Assembly (NCBI GenBank): GCA_008828725.1
Contig: MEHQ01000781.1
Location: 269,680-333,679 of the forward strand
DNA from: Saccharina japonica
Taxonomy: Eukaryota; Sar; Phaeophyceae; Laminariales; Laminariaceae
Reading direction: 5' to 3'
Length of the DNA: 64,000 bases
In this document: positions 1 to 11,892 of the stretch, one piece after another
Position numbering within the stretch: the stretch's first letter is position 1
Layout of the letters: every line of letters starts with the position of its first letter
Position numbers and translations under genes: made by a program
Notes under the pieces: generated by a model
What the model was told of the DNA's origin: nothing
Databases searched by the model: none
Seen by the model: only the letters and a program-made list of their open reading frames with translations

Positions 1-214
1 ATGCGAGAAGACTTCAGCCTTTCCTTCCCTCGTCGACTCGCATCGAATTGTGCCTACCCACGCTACTATTAATTGGCGCTCTCAGCAGTTGATTCCGTTT
101 TTTATTTATTTTTGCAAATAAACTCAAAAGTCCGACCCACGTGAGATTCGAACTCCAGACATCAACGTTCAGAAGCGTTCGAGGTTACCTCTAGACCATC
201 GGGGCGACCGACCG
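1..214 (-). mobile_element. SINE family A copy (cut by window edge)
   Basis: tRNA-derived head at the right (B box GAGTTCGAATCTC and A box TGGTCTAGAGG read on the minus strand) and the body ending at base 1. By eye it is identical over about 210 bp to the copy at 47255-47620, so one of the youngest copies. Confidence 0.85.
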
Positions 215-256
215 ATATAGAGTCAATTAATTATTTTCGGAGTTCATCAGGCACAC

Positions 257-280
257 GATATGTGTGTGTGTGTGTGTGTT
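257..280. repeat. GT microsatellite
   Basis: (GT)n that forms the tail of the family B copy at 262-485. Confidence 0.85.
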
Positions 281-485
281 CTTCACATTAAACCTTCCTT
301 TCTACCCGTCGACATCCAGCACACCCAGTGTCCGTGCCGATTCTTCATCCTAAAAAGGTACCAGTTCTGTGGTCACAAAACTACGACACAGAGATACTAC
401 ACTCAGTGCAGTAAGCAGAGCAGACAATGCAACGCTATACGTAAGGGCGATTCTGTCTCCCTGCGTCATTTGTATTCTGTTTCAT
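262..485 (-). mobile_element. Family B element copy
   Basis: Reverse copy with a GT microsatellite as tail, then TTCACATTAAACC, CGTCGACATCCAGCACACC and TGTGGTCACAAAACTACG. It faces away from the copy at 500-752, so the 5' ends meet. Confidence 0.8.
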
Positions 486-499
486 TTCAGAACTTGTTT

Positions 500-752
500 T
501 ATTTTGTCTTTTTTGTTCTTATTTTTTGGTTCGGCTCGTGTCGCTGTGTTCTCGTACCCGATACGTCACGCATCTCACTTGCTTTACCCATTAATTTGCG
601 TTTATTTTGTTTTGGTTTTTCTCTGTTTCACAGTCTGTGACCACAGAATTTGTATCTCTCTAGGATTGGGAATCAGGACAGGCACTGGGTGTACTGATGT
701 GGTTGAGTAGAAAGAACGGGTTTAATGTGAAGACAACAACAACAACAACATA
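500..752 (+). mobile_element. Family B element copy
   Basis: Good example of the second subfamily: GGTTCGGCTCGTGTCG, CCATTAATTTGCGTTTATTT, CACAGTCTGTGACCACAG, CACTGGGTGTACTGATG, GGGTTTAATGTGAAGAC, then (AAC)n. Confidence 0.82.
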
Positions 753-767
753 GGTTACAACAGCAAA

Positions 768-960
768 TCCGACGCAAGTCGACGAGGGAAGAAAGTGCTG
801 AAATCTTCTCGCGATAAAAATGCAAGGCAAGGACCGTAGTGGGGGAGGAGGGAGAGGAGCCTACTTTGTGACCCCGGATCTGAGTTACGACTAGGAAGGA
901 GAGAGAAAGGAAGGGCGAAGATAATAAATGGGATGGAAAAAAAAAAATATATATATATAT
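768..960 (+). mobile_element. SINE family A copy, head missing
   Basis: Body only, from CGACGCAAGTCGACGAGGG to AATAAATGGGATGG, poly-A and a short TA repeat. It abuts the CAA tail of the family B copy at 500-752. Confidence 0.8.
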
Positions 961-1647
961 ATGATCTACGATCTACAGGGCACCAGCCGTATAATTGCAC
1001 GTACGTGCTGTGGGCTGTTAGAACTGCACGTACTTTTGCACCATCTTTTTACCCTTGCTCCCACCCGGACCTGATCCCACCCGGATCTGATCCCATTTGG
1101 CACCCTGCTCCCACCCACAAGGTGCAGAAATATAATCAGCCCTCCGCAGGAACCGCCGGAGGCCAACCTCGGGCACCTCGATCCCATTTGGTACCCATGT
1201 AGGCCATACATATTACTATTTACTTGTTACAAACAATTTCCCCCCCAAAAAACCCCTGAAAATTCATACTAGATTTTAACATACCTCCTGTCAACATGGT
1301 TGATTGATTCATACCCTTGTATGTATATGTCTCCCCCCCCTGCCCCCCCCTTTAACAATTATAAAGGATAAAACATTGTTGTTGTTCTTACTAATTGCCA
1401 CTAAACATACCTTATAGGTACAAATAAATAATGCACACTATATAAAAAACCCAAATCACTCATTACTTAAAAATTAATCCGGGTGCTTTTAAGTTGTACT
1501 CCATAACCTGTCCTCACACACCTCTTCTTATATACCAGACATGGCTACAAATAGTAGAACCCCTCTATCACGTATACTCGTCGGAACACTATAGTATACC
1601 TGGTACGTTTATTTCAGACTGTTTAATTTTAATTTTAATTTGATTTA

Positions 1648-1967
1648 ATTTTTCCTACCCAAGTTCGAATCCCACCGTGGTGAGAAATTTTGACTTTATT
1701 TGAAAAAATAAAAAGGAACCAATTGCTGAGAGCGCCTTCGTGGCGTGGGTAGGCGGAATCCGACGCAAGTCGACGAGGGTAGAAAGTGTTGAAATCTTCT
1801 CGCGATAAAAAGATAAAAATGCAAGGCAAGCACCGTAGTGGGGGAGGAGGGAGAACAGCCTACCTTGTGGCCCCGGATCTGAGTTACGACTACTGCTGTA
1901 CGTGGGAAGGAGAGAGAAAGGAAGGGCGAAGATAATAAATGGGATGGACAAAAAAAAAAAAAAAAAC
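1648..1967 (+). mobile_element. SINE family A copy
   Basis: B box AAGTTCGAATCCCACC followed by the family body and poly-A at 1949-1966. At 1887-1900 it carries CTACTGCTGTACG where other copies read CTAGG, an example of the TA-bounded insertions. Confidence 0.82.
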
Positions 1968-2049
1968 TCGGGGGCTGTCGCGTGTAATAATGTAATAATG
2001 TAATAATGTGTAAATGTATCAAGTCACTATATAGTCTAATGAGTGGAAG

Positions 2050-2262
2050 TATGTTTTTTTTTTGTCCATTCCATTTATTATCTTGGCCCTTCTTTTCTCT
2101 CTCCCTCTTTAGTCGTAACTCAGATCCTAACATGGTCACAAAGTAGGCTCTTCTCCTACAGTACCTCCCCACTACGGTACCTGCCTTGCATTTTTATCTT
2201 TTTTTTAATCTTTTTATCGCGAGAAGATTTCAGCACTTTCTTCCCTCGTCCACTTGCGTCGG
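2050..2262 (-). mobile_element. SINE family A copy, head missing
   Basis: Reverse-oriented body with its poly-A facing the tail of the copy at 1648-1967. It contains TACAGTA at 2163-2169 that is absent from other copies. Confidence 0.8.
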
Positions 2263-2997
2263 TAGCATACGTACGTGGCGATTTTGTTCATTTCTGAGTT
2301 TCTGAGCGGCCTATGTATATTATATGAATATGTTGTGGTTGATGATGGTTTTATATAGCGTGATAGAAATTACTCATATGAGAGATGAACCCTTCGGGTC
2401 ACATTTCATACTTACGCTCGTACTCGTACCTACCACGTATATTTTTATATCATCCGTATATACAGATAATACGTACCAGGTACCAGGTATGTACGTACGT
2501 TTTTTTTCTCACAGCTTTTCTGAGCTTCTTGCGCCATTTTTGCATTCGGTTTCATGTCATAAAGATACGAAGATAGCTCAAACTCGCTTAGAAGGATATT
2601 TGCGACTGTCGTCAAGTTGTGTGCGTTCGTAGATGGTAAACAGTTACGATATATAGTTGGATTACCTTCAGCAGTTGGTGTTGTCGCATCGACATTGTAG
2701 TCTGTATTGATGTTGTTGTTCGGCCACAAGACAGAAGACATCCGGATCAGGCTCCAATACCTTACTGGTGTCGTTACGAGTGGTAGGTGGCACGTGCGCG
2801 TATACAGTACCTTGTGTGTACCTTGCGGCTGCAACCCCGTAGCGCCGAGCCACTAAATTAAAATGAGAGTCACCCAGCTCGAGTCACCCAGCTTCGGATT
2901 TGTCAATCCTGCGGGCTGTGGCCAGCTCGGTGCGATACGTAGCAATACTACTAGTATAAGAGTAGAAGTAATGCTACATTTTTCCGTCCGTCCGTGT

Positions 2998-3236
2998 CTG
3001 TGTGTTCTTCACATTAAACCGTCCTTTCTCCCCGTCGACATCCAGCACACCCAGTCAGTGTCTGTGCCGATTCTCCATCCTAGAGATACCAGTTATTATT
3101 ATATTATTATATATTATGTGCTCACAAAACTACGAGACGGAGATACTACAGCAGTACGCTGCAATGCAGTAAAGCAGAGCAGACAATTTTACAATGCCAT
3201 ATACGACAGGCACGACCTACCCTGCTAGCAATCCAG
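2998..3236 (-). mobile_element. Family B element copy
   Basis: Reverse copy of the first subfamily, with a 5' end matching the copy at 42400 (TACCCTGCTAGCAATCCAG). It carries an AT-rich insertion near 3093-3117 and TACAGCAGTA at 3148. Confidence 0.78.
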
Positions 3237-4309
3237 CTGCGTGAAAGAGAAAAGAAGGAAGAAAAAACGAAAAGGAAGAAAGAAATCATACAAATTGTGT
3301 ACACGGGGGAATCCTCTCGTCACAATAACATAATAACTGCATTAGGCAAACCACCACGCGGTCCACAAGCGCCCCACACTTACACTTCACACGCGACCAC
3401 CCAGAAATCTCGGTAGCAGCAGAACAGCAGCAGCAATGCAAGGCCTACTGCTTTGGCGGACAAACTAAGTTTGGCACGAAGTGAACGGGCTGTCCTATTG
3501 ATAGCAGCGACCTCCAGCAACGCATCCTCAGCCGCAGCTTTGCAGCAGCCGGCAGCTGTCTGTGTTGGAGTGTCACGTTGACGGTTACACAAAACAAAAT
3601 TGGCGGTTACACAACACAAAATTGACGGTTACACAAAATACGCCGACGGTTTCACACATGAAACGTTTTTATTCTTGAGTGGAAACCCCCCCTATTGTTC
3701 ATGAAGAGACATCGGACGGATTTGTTCAGCATGTAAGGCGCCCGCACAGCCAGCAGCCACCGAGTTCGAGCCAGTCGCATCCAACGCCTTAGCGTCCTTG
3801 CCGCATCTTCTCGCGGAAGTGCTTGCTCTCTACGAGTATTATGTCGCGAACAATTGAGAGCGTTGCTGGAGTGTTGTCAAGAGAATACCAAAATTGGATC
3901 GAAAGGTGGGAGTTTGCTCTGCCCATTTGTTTGCCGTATGTAGTAGCATCGTCGAACGAGCGTCGCAAGGCTGAACGCGGAGTCACCTGCGGACGGAACG
4001 CCAAGCGAGGGGCCTTGCTGAGCCTTTGCTGAGACAGAGACAAGAGAGAGAGTAGCAGCAGCAGCAGAACACCCCCAGAAAATATAAATTGTTGGCAAAT
4101 GGAAGGTCGCGCCTCATACAAAAATCAATGGTTATTAATCAAGTAAAGGCGTACGGATTACACATGGACGGATGGAAATTCAATGGAAATGCGTGTTGCA
4201 TACCTGGTAGAACGATTTCAAAACGACCTTCTGGAAAAAAAAAAAAAAAAGGCGGGAGAACTACAAGCAGTCGATAAACTCGCGTTCGCTCAGGTTCTCG
4301 TAATTTGTT
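3237..4309. other. Unresolved GC-moderate stretch
   Basis: Two blocks look weakly exon-like on the minus strand (3440-3560, AAEDALLEVAAINRTARSL; 3800-4020), but the better frame differs from block to block and splice borders do not agree. Possibly a decayed gene. Confidence 0.3.
3577..3652. repeat. Tandem repeat of about 22 bp, three to four units
   Basis: GACGGTTACACAAAACAAAA with variants GGCGGTTACACAACAC. Shares the CGGTTAC core with the large array at 62251. Confidence 0.82.
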
Positions 4310-4622
4310 TTTATGGTATATACGTTTTTTTCTTCATTATCGTCTGGTCTGCTTTGCCTTGTATACTGTTGTGTTTTCATACCCGGTGCGTTGACGACAT
4401 TTTTTTTTTTTTTTTTTTTTTTTGCTTCACGTACGAGTACCTCTTGATTCGTTTGCGATTGTTTTTCGTTCCATGTCTCACGGTCTGTGAGCACATAATT
4501 GAAATCTCTCTATTCATAGGATGAAGTTCAAGGCGGACACTGGGTGTACATGAGTACTGATGACTGATGCAGTTGAGTAGACATAACGGTTTGAAGCGAA
4601 AAACAACGAATACAGCAATGTG
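4310..4622 (+). mobile_element. Family B element copy, diverged
   Basis: Contains a 22-base T run, TTTGCGATTGTTTTTCG, CACGGTCTGTGAGCACA and GACACTGGGTGTA. GGTGTACATGAGTACTGATG replaces GGTGTACTGATG, again a TA-bounded insertion. Confidence 0.72.
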
Positions 4623-5756
4623 AGGTATACTACTGTTGTAACGCTCCTGCTTTTCTGCTGTTGACGCAGCTATGTACATACTTCGTATCATACCTGGTAC
4701 AAGTATCAAGTATGTATTAATGGCAGTAAAAAGGTGCACTGTGAAGACAACACTACTATTAATATGTATGCTCGTATCATACATTATGATATGCGTACAT
4801 TATTTTATGCAGTACTGCTTGCATTCTGTTACTACGTATATTGTTAGTAACCTCGGCCAACTATACTACTCGTATTGGTATGATAAAACACCTCAACGCT
4901 GAACAGCTGAGAACACTCCGTGGAAAAAAAATAATTTCACAATTCTCAACTCCCCGTTTTCATGCATCTGCCAGCTGGCCAGCTGCCTGGCACCACTATT
5001 AATAAGCACGCCAACGACCCGCTCGGGGCGGGGCTTTGCGCCGACCTTGCTCGTCCCATACGCTTCTCTTCCCTTTCTTGACCTCGTTTGCATAACTACA
5101 CGTGCATGTATCATACGTATCATAACGTTATAAATGATACCTGGTACCCAGTATGTACATATGTACTCTTGTACGTATTGAGTGTTTGTGTACGTAGACG
5201 AATACTTCGTAATCGTATAATATATACTTCGTATTCTCGTATCATATGGACTTTGATCTTTCTTAAGGAGCAAGGAGTGCTAACGCTATGTGTGCAGCGC
5301 GGGAGGCAGGGCCTCCCGCTTGGTGCGGCGGAATCAAGCATCGGTTTGGCAAAAGTGGCTGGGGACGGGTCAACGCCGTCTATGACGGGTGACACCGCTC
5401 GCGACCCAGTATTGCCTGCCCGGCGAATTGACCTCTCGCGCACTCGCGCATGCGTCTTCGGGATCTACGATAGGTATCTACGACCATGGTTTCCACAAAT
5501 ATACCAGATACTACATTATATCATATTATACGTGTTCTTTGGGTTTATATATGCGGTTTAGCAGTAACTTTCGATTTTTGAACACGAGTTACGGTAAGTG
5601 TTACGGTAAGTATCATGTATGATAGCGTGCGTATGGCCTGCGTCCCTTTCCCGTCCCTGGTATCTGGTGTACCAGGGTATTAATTATCAATACGAGTACT
5701 ATTTAATAATAGTTGTATAATATGATATATTGCATTCAAAGAAACACTTTTTTGCC

Positions 5757-6022
5757 AATTGTCTTTTTGTTCTTTTTTTTTGGTTCGGCTCGTGTCGTTG
5801 TGTTCTCGTACCCAGTACGTTAAGCATCTCACTTGCTTTACCCATTAATTTGCGTTTTATTTTGGTTTCGTTTTTTTTCTCTGTTTCACAGGCAGTCTGT
5901 GACCACAGAAGTTGTATCTCTCTACTCTCTACAGCAGTAGGATTGTGAATCAGGACAGGCACTGGGTGTACTGACGTCGTTGAGTAGAAGAAACGGGTTT
6001 AATGTGAAGACAACAACAACAT
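5757..6022 (+). mobile_element. Family B element copy
   Basis: Second-subfamily copy ending GGGTTTAATGTGAAGAC and (AAC)n. CTCTACAGCAGTAGGATTG at 5927 replaces CTCTAGGATTG. Confidence 0.82.
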
Positions 6023-6107
6023 TGCGAGCTGCCAGCCGAAACGCACATTCTGCTGAACGCAAATTCTGCTGGACAGGCCAAAAAAAAAAGACTCGGGACA
6101 AAGTACA

Positions 6108-6514
6108 GGGAACTGATAATCATGACTACGAAGGCGAGATTTAAATCACGACTACGGGGACGTTTACGAACCATCCCCGGATTTCAGGCCTTGCGTTTCG
6201 GGGTGAAGATAGGTTCAGGGTTGGGAATAGGGTTAGGGTTATTTTTAGTTGCCGTTTTTTTGGGCTGTGAGAGTTGCAGCGACGGTATTTTACGTGATAA
6301 TTACCTAGAGTTTAGGGTGTATTCCCCAAGAAAGGCGCTGCTGCAGGGCTCAGCTGTTGTTGCACGCTGGTCTGTGGGATTTGGTTGGTGTGCTGGAGAG
6401 GACGGCTGCAACGGGAAAATGCGAAACGCAAGGCCTATAACCCGGGGATGGCTCGTTAACGTCCCCGTAGTCGTGATTTAAATCTCCCCTACGTAGTCGT
6501 GATTATCAGTCCCC
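6108..6514. mobile_element. Mutator-like non-autonomous element (407 bp)
   Basis: Inverted ends of about 95 bp, starting GGGAACTGATAATCA at the left and GGGGACTGATAATCA read inward from the right. Both continue through GAGATTTAAATCACGACTAC and GGGGACGTT. The 9-base direct repeat CAAAGTACA flanks both ends (6099-6107 and 6515-6523). Long terminal repeats plus a 9-bp duplication are typical of Mutator-like elements. No transposase is encoded. Confidence 0.85.
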
Positions 6515-6523
6515 CAAAGTACA

Positions 6524-8232
6524 CAGCAGCAGTACCAGATATACTTGATTGACATATTACTGGAATACAACAGAGTTACGTATATACGTACAAGGTATTT
6601 ATTAATAGCAGTTACCCGGTACCAGGTAACACCGGGCCCTGGTGATAGGTAACGTACGTATACCGTAAATATGGTGGCGTATATTGCTGTACCGTGAAAA
6701 TGCTCACTCAGCAGCGCATGCAGAGAATACGTTACGAGTATACGTACGTACCCGGATCATAAGTCTTCCCCCCCCCTACCTCCTCTAAATGTAAGTGTTT
6801 CATACCAATAGTAACAAACTGTTGTTAGTATTGGTGCGGATCAACATATGCGCTTGCTGTTGTATGGAGGAGTATGGACTATAGCCCAACATATGGACCA
6901 ACCTCCCCCCCACTAAATGCCAGATATTTGTATCGTTAATACTCCCTTCTTCCCCTCGCTGCCTCGGCAAAGTTTTTGCTTTGGCATGGCCCATAGCGAG
7001 GGGGGGGGTCTTTCTAGCGAGCAAGGCTAGGCTCACCCTCAAGCGGACCGATACCTTCTTGCTGCTGCGCACCCGCCGCGAAGCGTGTGCAGCGGTAGAG
7101 TTGGATCGGCACTGGTGCGTCAGGCGCAAAAGTTCAGATGCACGGTTCTTTTTGGCCGTCGGTGTAGACAGCAATGTCCATCTCACTTTTGTGCGCGGAG
7201 GCAGACGCCATCAGAAAGGTGGACGGACACTACGTACACGGCCCTAGGTGTGTTTGCTAGAGGGAGCTGTACTGTCTCAGTAACCTGGCTTCGCCATCAA
7301 AGGAGGAGGGAGCGTGTGGCGACGAGCTGTTGTTGGACTGGTCAACCCCTTCAGCGCGAGAATTTTTATTTTTCAGACCAAGCACCCTGAGTGCAACGAG
7401 GGAGAAAGCGAGGAGCCGACTGGGAAGGACAGCAACGAGAGCGTGTACGGACGGAGCGGGTCGAGTGTGGTCGTGCTAGGACTGGCCGAGCGGCACCGGA
7501 GCGGCGCGCCTGAGCAGCAGCACAGCAGCGCGCCGGCGCAGCAGCACAGCAGCGCACAGGAGAAGCGATCCGGAGCACGGACGACATCGACCCGTGACGG
7601 ACGAACATTATTGTTTTTCTGTTTTCTGTTGACAAATTCTTCGCTTTTTCCCCCGAATGTTGTTGTTGGGTCGGTGTGGATGACGTCACTGGTTTTGTAG
7701 AGAGACGCGGCAGAGATGGCGCGGACACCCCGGGTGCCTTCATTGTGTGCCTGATCGTGGAAGATGGAAGACCCCTTCAACGTGGAACGATTCCTAATCA
7801 GTGTCGATGTTTACATAATGCTGTGCCTAACACAGACGTTCAGGATATATTCGGGTAATTGTCAATTGACGTGATGGCTTTGGTTGACTGTTCTTTTTCA
7901 CTGTGTGCCCGCGGACTGTCATGCCGGCAGCACTTCAGACAGCAGCTGCGTGCTCCATCTTGTTCCCACGCCTACCGTGTGTTTTTGTACAGACAACACT
8001 TCAGACAGTAGTTACGCTGTAGTCGGCAAATTCATTGGTAAAGAGTGGGAGGGGGGGGGGGGGGGCGATGCTGCTGTAGTCGAATGGAGATTGCGGGCGT
8101 GTAGTTCAGTTTTGGACACGCATAACATGCTGTAGGGATTTTAGGTGTACCTCTTCGGACTGGTGTATCCTTTCCCTGCTATGATAAGTGTGCGTGTTCC
8201 TTAGGATTCTCTGATGGCTCTATTAATAGCAC
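6524..8232. other. No secure gene; GC-rich island at 6960-7760
   Basis: The island is CpG- and CAG-rich (CAGCAGCACAGCAGCGC at 7510-7560), with reading frames on both strands but none with convincing protein character. It could be a promoter/5' region: an ATG at 7764 opens MEDPFNVERFLISVDVY on the plus strand, with a possible donor at 7855. The rest is AT-rich with several TA-bounded motifs. Confidence 0.4.
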
Positions 8233-8328
8233 TTTTGTGACCACGGGCTGTGATCTTGCTAGATCAGACTCTAGGGATTAGCAACTGAAACGAGTTTAAT
8301 GTGAAGACAACAACAACAATATTGGTCC
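8233..8328 (+). mobile_element. Family B 3' fragment
   Basis: 3' end only: GTGACCACGGGCTGTGA through GAGTTTAATGTGAAGAC and (AAC)n. Confidence 0.65.
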
Positions 8329-8996
8329 GTGCAGTTTTTTCGTTTTTTCCCCCAGGATTTTCCCTTTATTATGCATATAGTTGTAAGTTTCATATTATTA
8401 AATAGTCTGGTGCTGAGACCGATACGATATATTTATACACTAAAATACATACCGGTACAACTTTTGGTACGTATAAATGTTATCCAATAGGCATTCTAAA
8501 ACCCATACGTTTTGTTTGTATGGCGGCTGGTATACCTTACTAAAAACCATACAGCTAAAGTAGTCATAAAATCAACATCAAGATTAATCATAATTGTGTT
8601 TTTTTTATTCCCAGCACCCACCGCCTGTAAATATTAATATTTATCGTTTTTGGTGCGCATGTGCTACGTACTTCGCTACTGCTGATTTTACATCTGTATA
8701 TATAACGAATGTGGACCCGTAAATGTATACCTGGTACCTGGTAACTTGAGTTGGTACGTGGTATATTCTGTTACCACGTATTAATAGTATGCCGTATACG
8801 TCAGCGGTCAGCGGCCTCTCGGCGAAATTTTGGGAGCAAACCATTTTTTCGGGAGCAAACGACGAAGTAAGGGCGATTGCCACATCAAGGTACACATGGT
8901 CACTTGCAATCCAAAAAACGGTACATTAGGGATTCATGGTGATTCTTGAACGGTACATTGTGGTGGTCGGTGTTATTATAGGGTAAAATAAGGTTA

Positions 8997-9886
8997 GGGC
9001 CCGTATTAACGAAAGAAAGTTTCAAATCGAATCGATTCGAAATCGATTTTTTTTTATGAATCGAATCGATTTTTTTCCGATTTGAAGTGAAAATACGGCT
9101 TTGCGTCCTATCAGGTGAAATCACGTATGTTCCGTATGTTCTCGAAATGTGAATGAGATCGGAATAACGCGACATCCCACAGAACACCCGGCTGACAAGT
9201 ACCGAGGGGAGAAGCGGAGAGCGACGGCGTGCATCGTCACGTGCACGCCGGCTACAGCCTGTTTTATTTTTAAGGCCCAGGCTAGGAAGCTGTCACTCTC
9301 AGCTTCGCGTGGGTGGTCGGAGGAAGCCCTTAAACGCCATGTACCGGACAGCGACAGCGATGCAGCTATCGACGTCTTGAGTTTTTCCTCCGTGTTTTGG
9401 GTCGATCGCTTGGTTCTCGCCGGGCTTGGCCGATGGAGCTGGTGGAAAAATTGGGCTTGCGACCGCCATGATTTTGTTTGAGGAGCCACCGCCGGGCCAC
9501 GTTGTGCTATGGTATGTAGCCGTGGGCGCGGCTATTGCTTCGGTCGCCACTCATTGGCGTTAACGATTTATCGCCTCGTTGGCGGTTGTCGAGAACAGCC
9601 CAAACAGCGACGGATCGCCTCGGGGACGTTCACCCAGTGGGAACATGCCATGCATGTTGGATGAACTCCAATCGATTCGAATCGATCCGATTCGATTTGG
9701 AAAAAATAAAGTATTTTGGGACTTGTTTTGATATCCGATCGAATCGATTTTTCCATGCCCCAAAGTACAAACGTCTTTCCGGTGATTCATGCTTTGACCA
9801 ATCAAATGAAAGTCCGCGTCGATTCATAAAAAAAAATCGATTTGAAATCGATTCGATTTGCAACTTTCTTTCGTTAATACGGGCCC
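8997..9886. mobile_element. PIF/Harbinger-like MITE, 890 bp
   Basis: Inverted ends of about 65 bp, GGGCCCGTATTAACGAAAGA and onward through AATCGATT-rich sequence, at 8997-9063 and 9820-9886. They are flanked by TTA on both sides (8994-8996, 9887-9889), the target choice of PIF/Harbinger transposons. The interior is GC-richer and has no transposase reading frame. Confidence 0.82.
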
Positions 9887-10098
9887 TTAACGCTCGTTCG
9901 GGAAGGGAGATTTTAAACATGACATGTGACACAAGTGATCACCAACCGGCTTTTTTTTCTACAGAAACTTTTTTTTTCCCAAAAAAACAAGAGCCCCCCC
10001 CCCCCCCCCCGCGCGGTGAACATCTGATGCCCTTTCCTTCTCTATTCGCGCATTCACGCTGCCCGATGTAGACTATAATGTACACTTTTTTCCACAAT

Positions 10099-10275
10099 TA
10101 GACGCGAGTCGATGAGGGAAGAAAGTGCTGGAATACCCTTAAGCCATTATCTCGACGAACATGCAAGGCAACTATATACCGTACGAGTAGTGGGGGGGGG
10201 GGTAGCAGAAGAGCCTGCTATATACAAACCAGTATTTATACATGTCAACCCGGAATTGAGTTACGAGTAGGGACA
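10099..10275 (+). mobile_element. SINE family A fragment
   Basis: Diverged body from GACGCGAGTCGATGAGGG to GAGTTACGAGTAGGGAC. At 10184-10193 CCGTACGAGTAGTGG replaces the family CCGTAGTGG. Confidence 0.7.
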
Positions 10276-10452
10276 CTGGACACTGAACCCAACCAGTGCA
10301 CATGTTTTGCCGTGTACGTAGCCGCAACCGGTCGCAGCAAAGCCCCCCCTCCGCCAGCTGGTGAGAGGACCCCGCTACTGCTGCATGTGCCTTGCTTGAG
10401 GCCCCTTTCGGAGCTTTGATCTTGGTCCATTTTGGTCCTGTTCCATAAGTAA

Positions 10453-10654
10453 GGGCCCATATTAACGAGTACAAAATAAGTTCAATTTGGAAAAAATAAA
10501 AATTCAAATACGCTTTTCATTGGTCAACACACGCACCAGCACCAAAGATTAGGATTTTGGGGTATAATCTTGGGTGGTGGTGCGGGTTCTGACCAATGAA
10601 AAGCGGATTTGATTTATTTATTTTTCCAAATTGATTTTTTTTTTCTACGGGCCC
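10453..10654. mobile_element. Harbinger-like fold-back MITE, 202 bp
   Basis: Ends GGGCCCATATTAACGAG and its imperfect complement. The whole element folds back, including TTTTCATTGGTCAACAC and its inverse. The flanks are TAA and TTA, so the duplication is not exact. Relative of the 890-bp element by its tips. Confidence 0.72.
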
Positions 10655-10705
10655 TTAGGGTGGTAAGTTGACAACCAACAAAAAAACAGACGCGGACCAA
10701 GTGCG

Positions 10706-10932
10706 TGTGTTGTCTTCACATGAAAGCCTACTACATCTGTCGTGTCGTGATTCCTAATCCTAGAGATATTAATTATTATGTGGTCAGACTGCGAGACAGA
10801 GAAGAACCCCAACAAAATAAACGCAAATTAATGGGTAAAGCGAGTAAAATGCCAACGTACCGGGTAGGAGAACACAACGACACGAGCCAAACCAAAAAAA
10901 AGAAGAACAAAAGACAAGAGAACAAAACGAAT
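10706..10932 (-). mobile_element. Family B element copy
   Basis: Reverse copy: GTTGTCTTCACATGAAAGCC, ATGTGGTCAGACTGCGAGAC, AAACGCAAATTAATGGGTAA, CACAACGACACGAGCC. Confidence 0.75.
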
Positions 10933-11892
10933 TCTGGAATGTATGATGGTATTATATTTACAGGAGAGCTTTGTAGGCCATCAGTGGTTGAGGCGGCCGT
11001 CTCCATTGTGCATGGTGCTCACGGCTTCCCTCCTCCCTCCCTTTCTCCTCTCTCCCCTCTTTCTTCTGTTTAGCGTGCCCTTTCTCGGCGCCGCGCGTTT
11101 TGGCGAGTTGTCTATGATGTATTGTAAGGCGTTGTCGTGGAGTGTATTGTACATTTATGACATATAAGTGGATCCAAACATTGACAGCTTTTCTGCCAGA
11201 GTGTGTACCTTATTCTGTTATTTTGGCTTCAAAGTGAACTTTTGTTTTGCCTTTGTCCAAATCTAAGGTAATTGTGTGAGATGCCACTGTTTCGTACGGC
11301 ATGCGTACTGCTGTACACTATACACTTATACACCAGGTATGATACCTACTCTGTGCGTGCGATGGCTGTGGCCGGAGTGAAGTGAACGAACTATTCTTCC
11401 CTTCCACCTCCCGCTTCCCGTCCTTCCATGCCTTCAATCGGATGTGTTGCTTAATTCGCGCCCCGGACGACGCCATCAAAAGCCATCAATCAATCACCCA
11501 ATCCATCCACCAATCAATCAATCCATCATACATACACTATGTATGTAGATTATTTTAATCAGCATCCTCTATGATACCACATCACTAAGGTGTCTTGAAT
11601 GATTGACGAGTAGTGGTGTTTGTTGGATTTTGAAAAAATGTAATTACCGGAACTCGGAAGTCTAGTCTAGTCGTACATTGTACCGCTACTTGAGGCTATA
11701 TATTATATATACTTCGAAGTAGCACCATTGCAGGGCTGAACTCTGTAGTCAGTGGTTTATTGATTGGTCTATTGATAGTGGTCAACATTCAATACTAAAC
11801 TACTATTAATAGCGTCGATTTGGAGGGTTCAATTTTCCGTGTCATATTACCGCGTATACGTACGGGGTTATTACTTATCTAAAGTGCCTGTT

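Noticed and set aside
1655..2172. Frames across SINE copies (also 46611-46996, 47051-47524)
   Set aside because: They repeat in every SINE copy and run through the A/B boxes and poly-A; not protein-coding.
3380..4121. Two minus-strand frames with exon-like composition
   Set aside because: Best frames are inconsistent and there are no agreeing splice borders or domains; kept only as an unresolved stretch.
6216..6240. Interstitial telomere (GGGTTAGGG), also near 43815-43887
   Set aside because: Only one or two TTAGGG units, or TTAGGG inside a 14-bp repeat. The first lies within the Mutator-like element.
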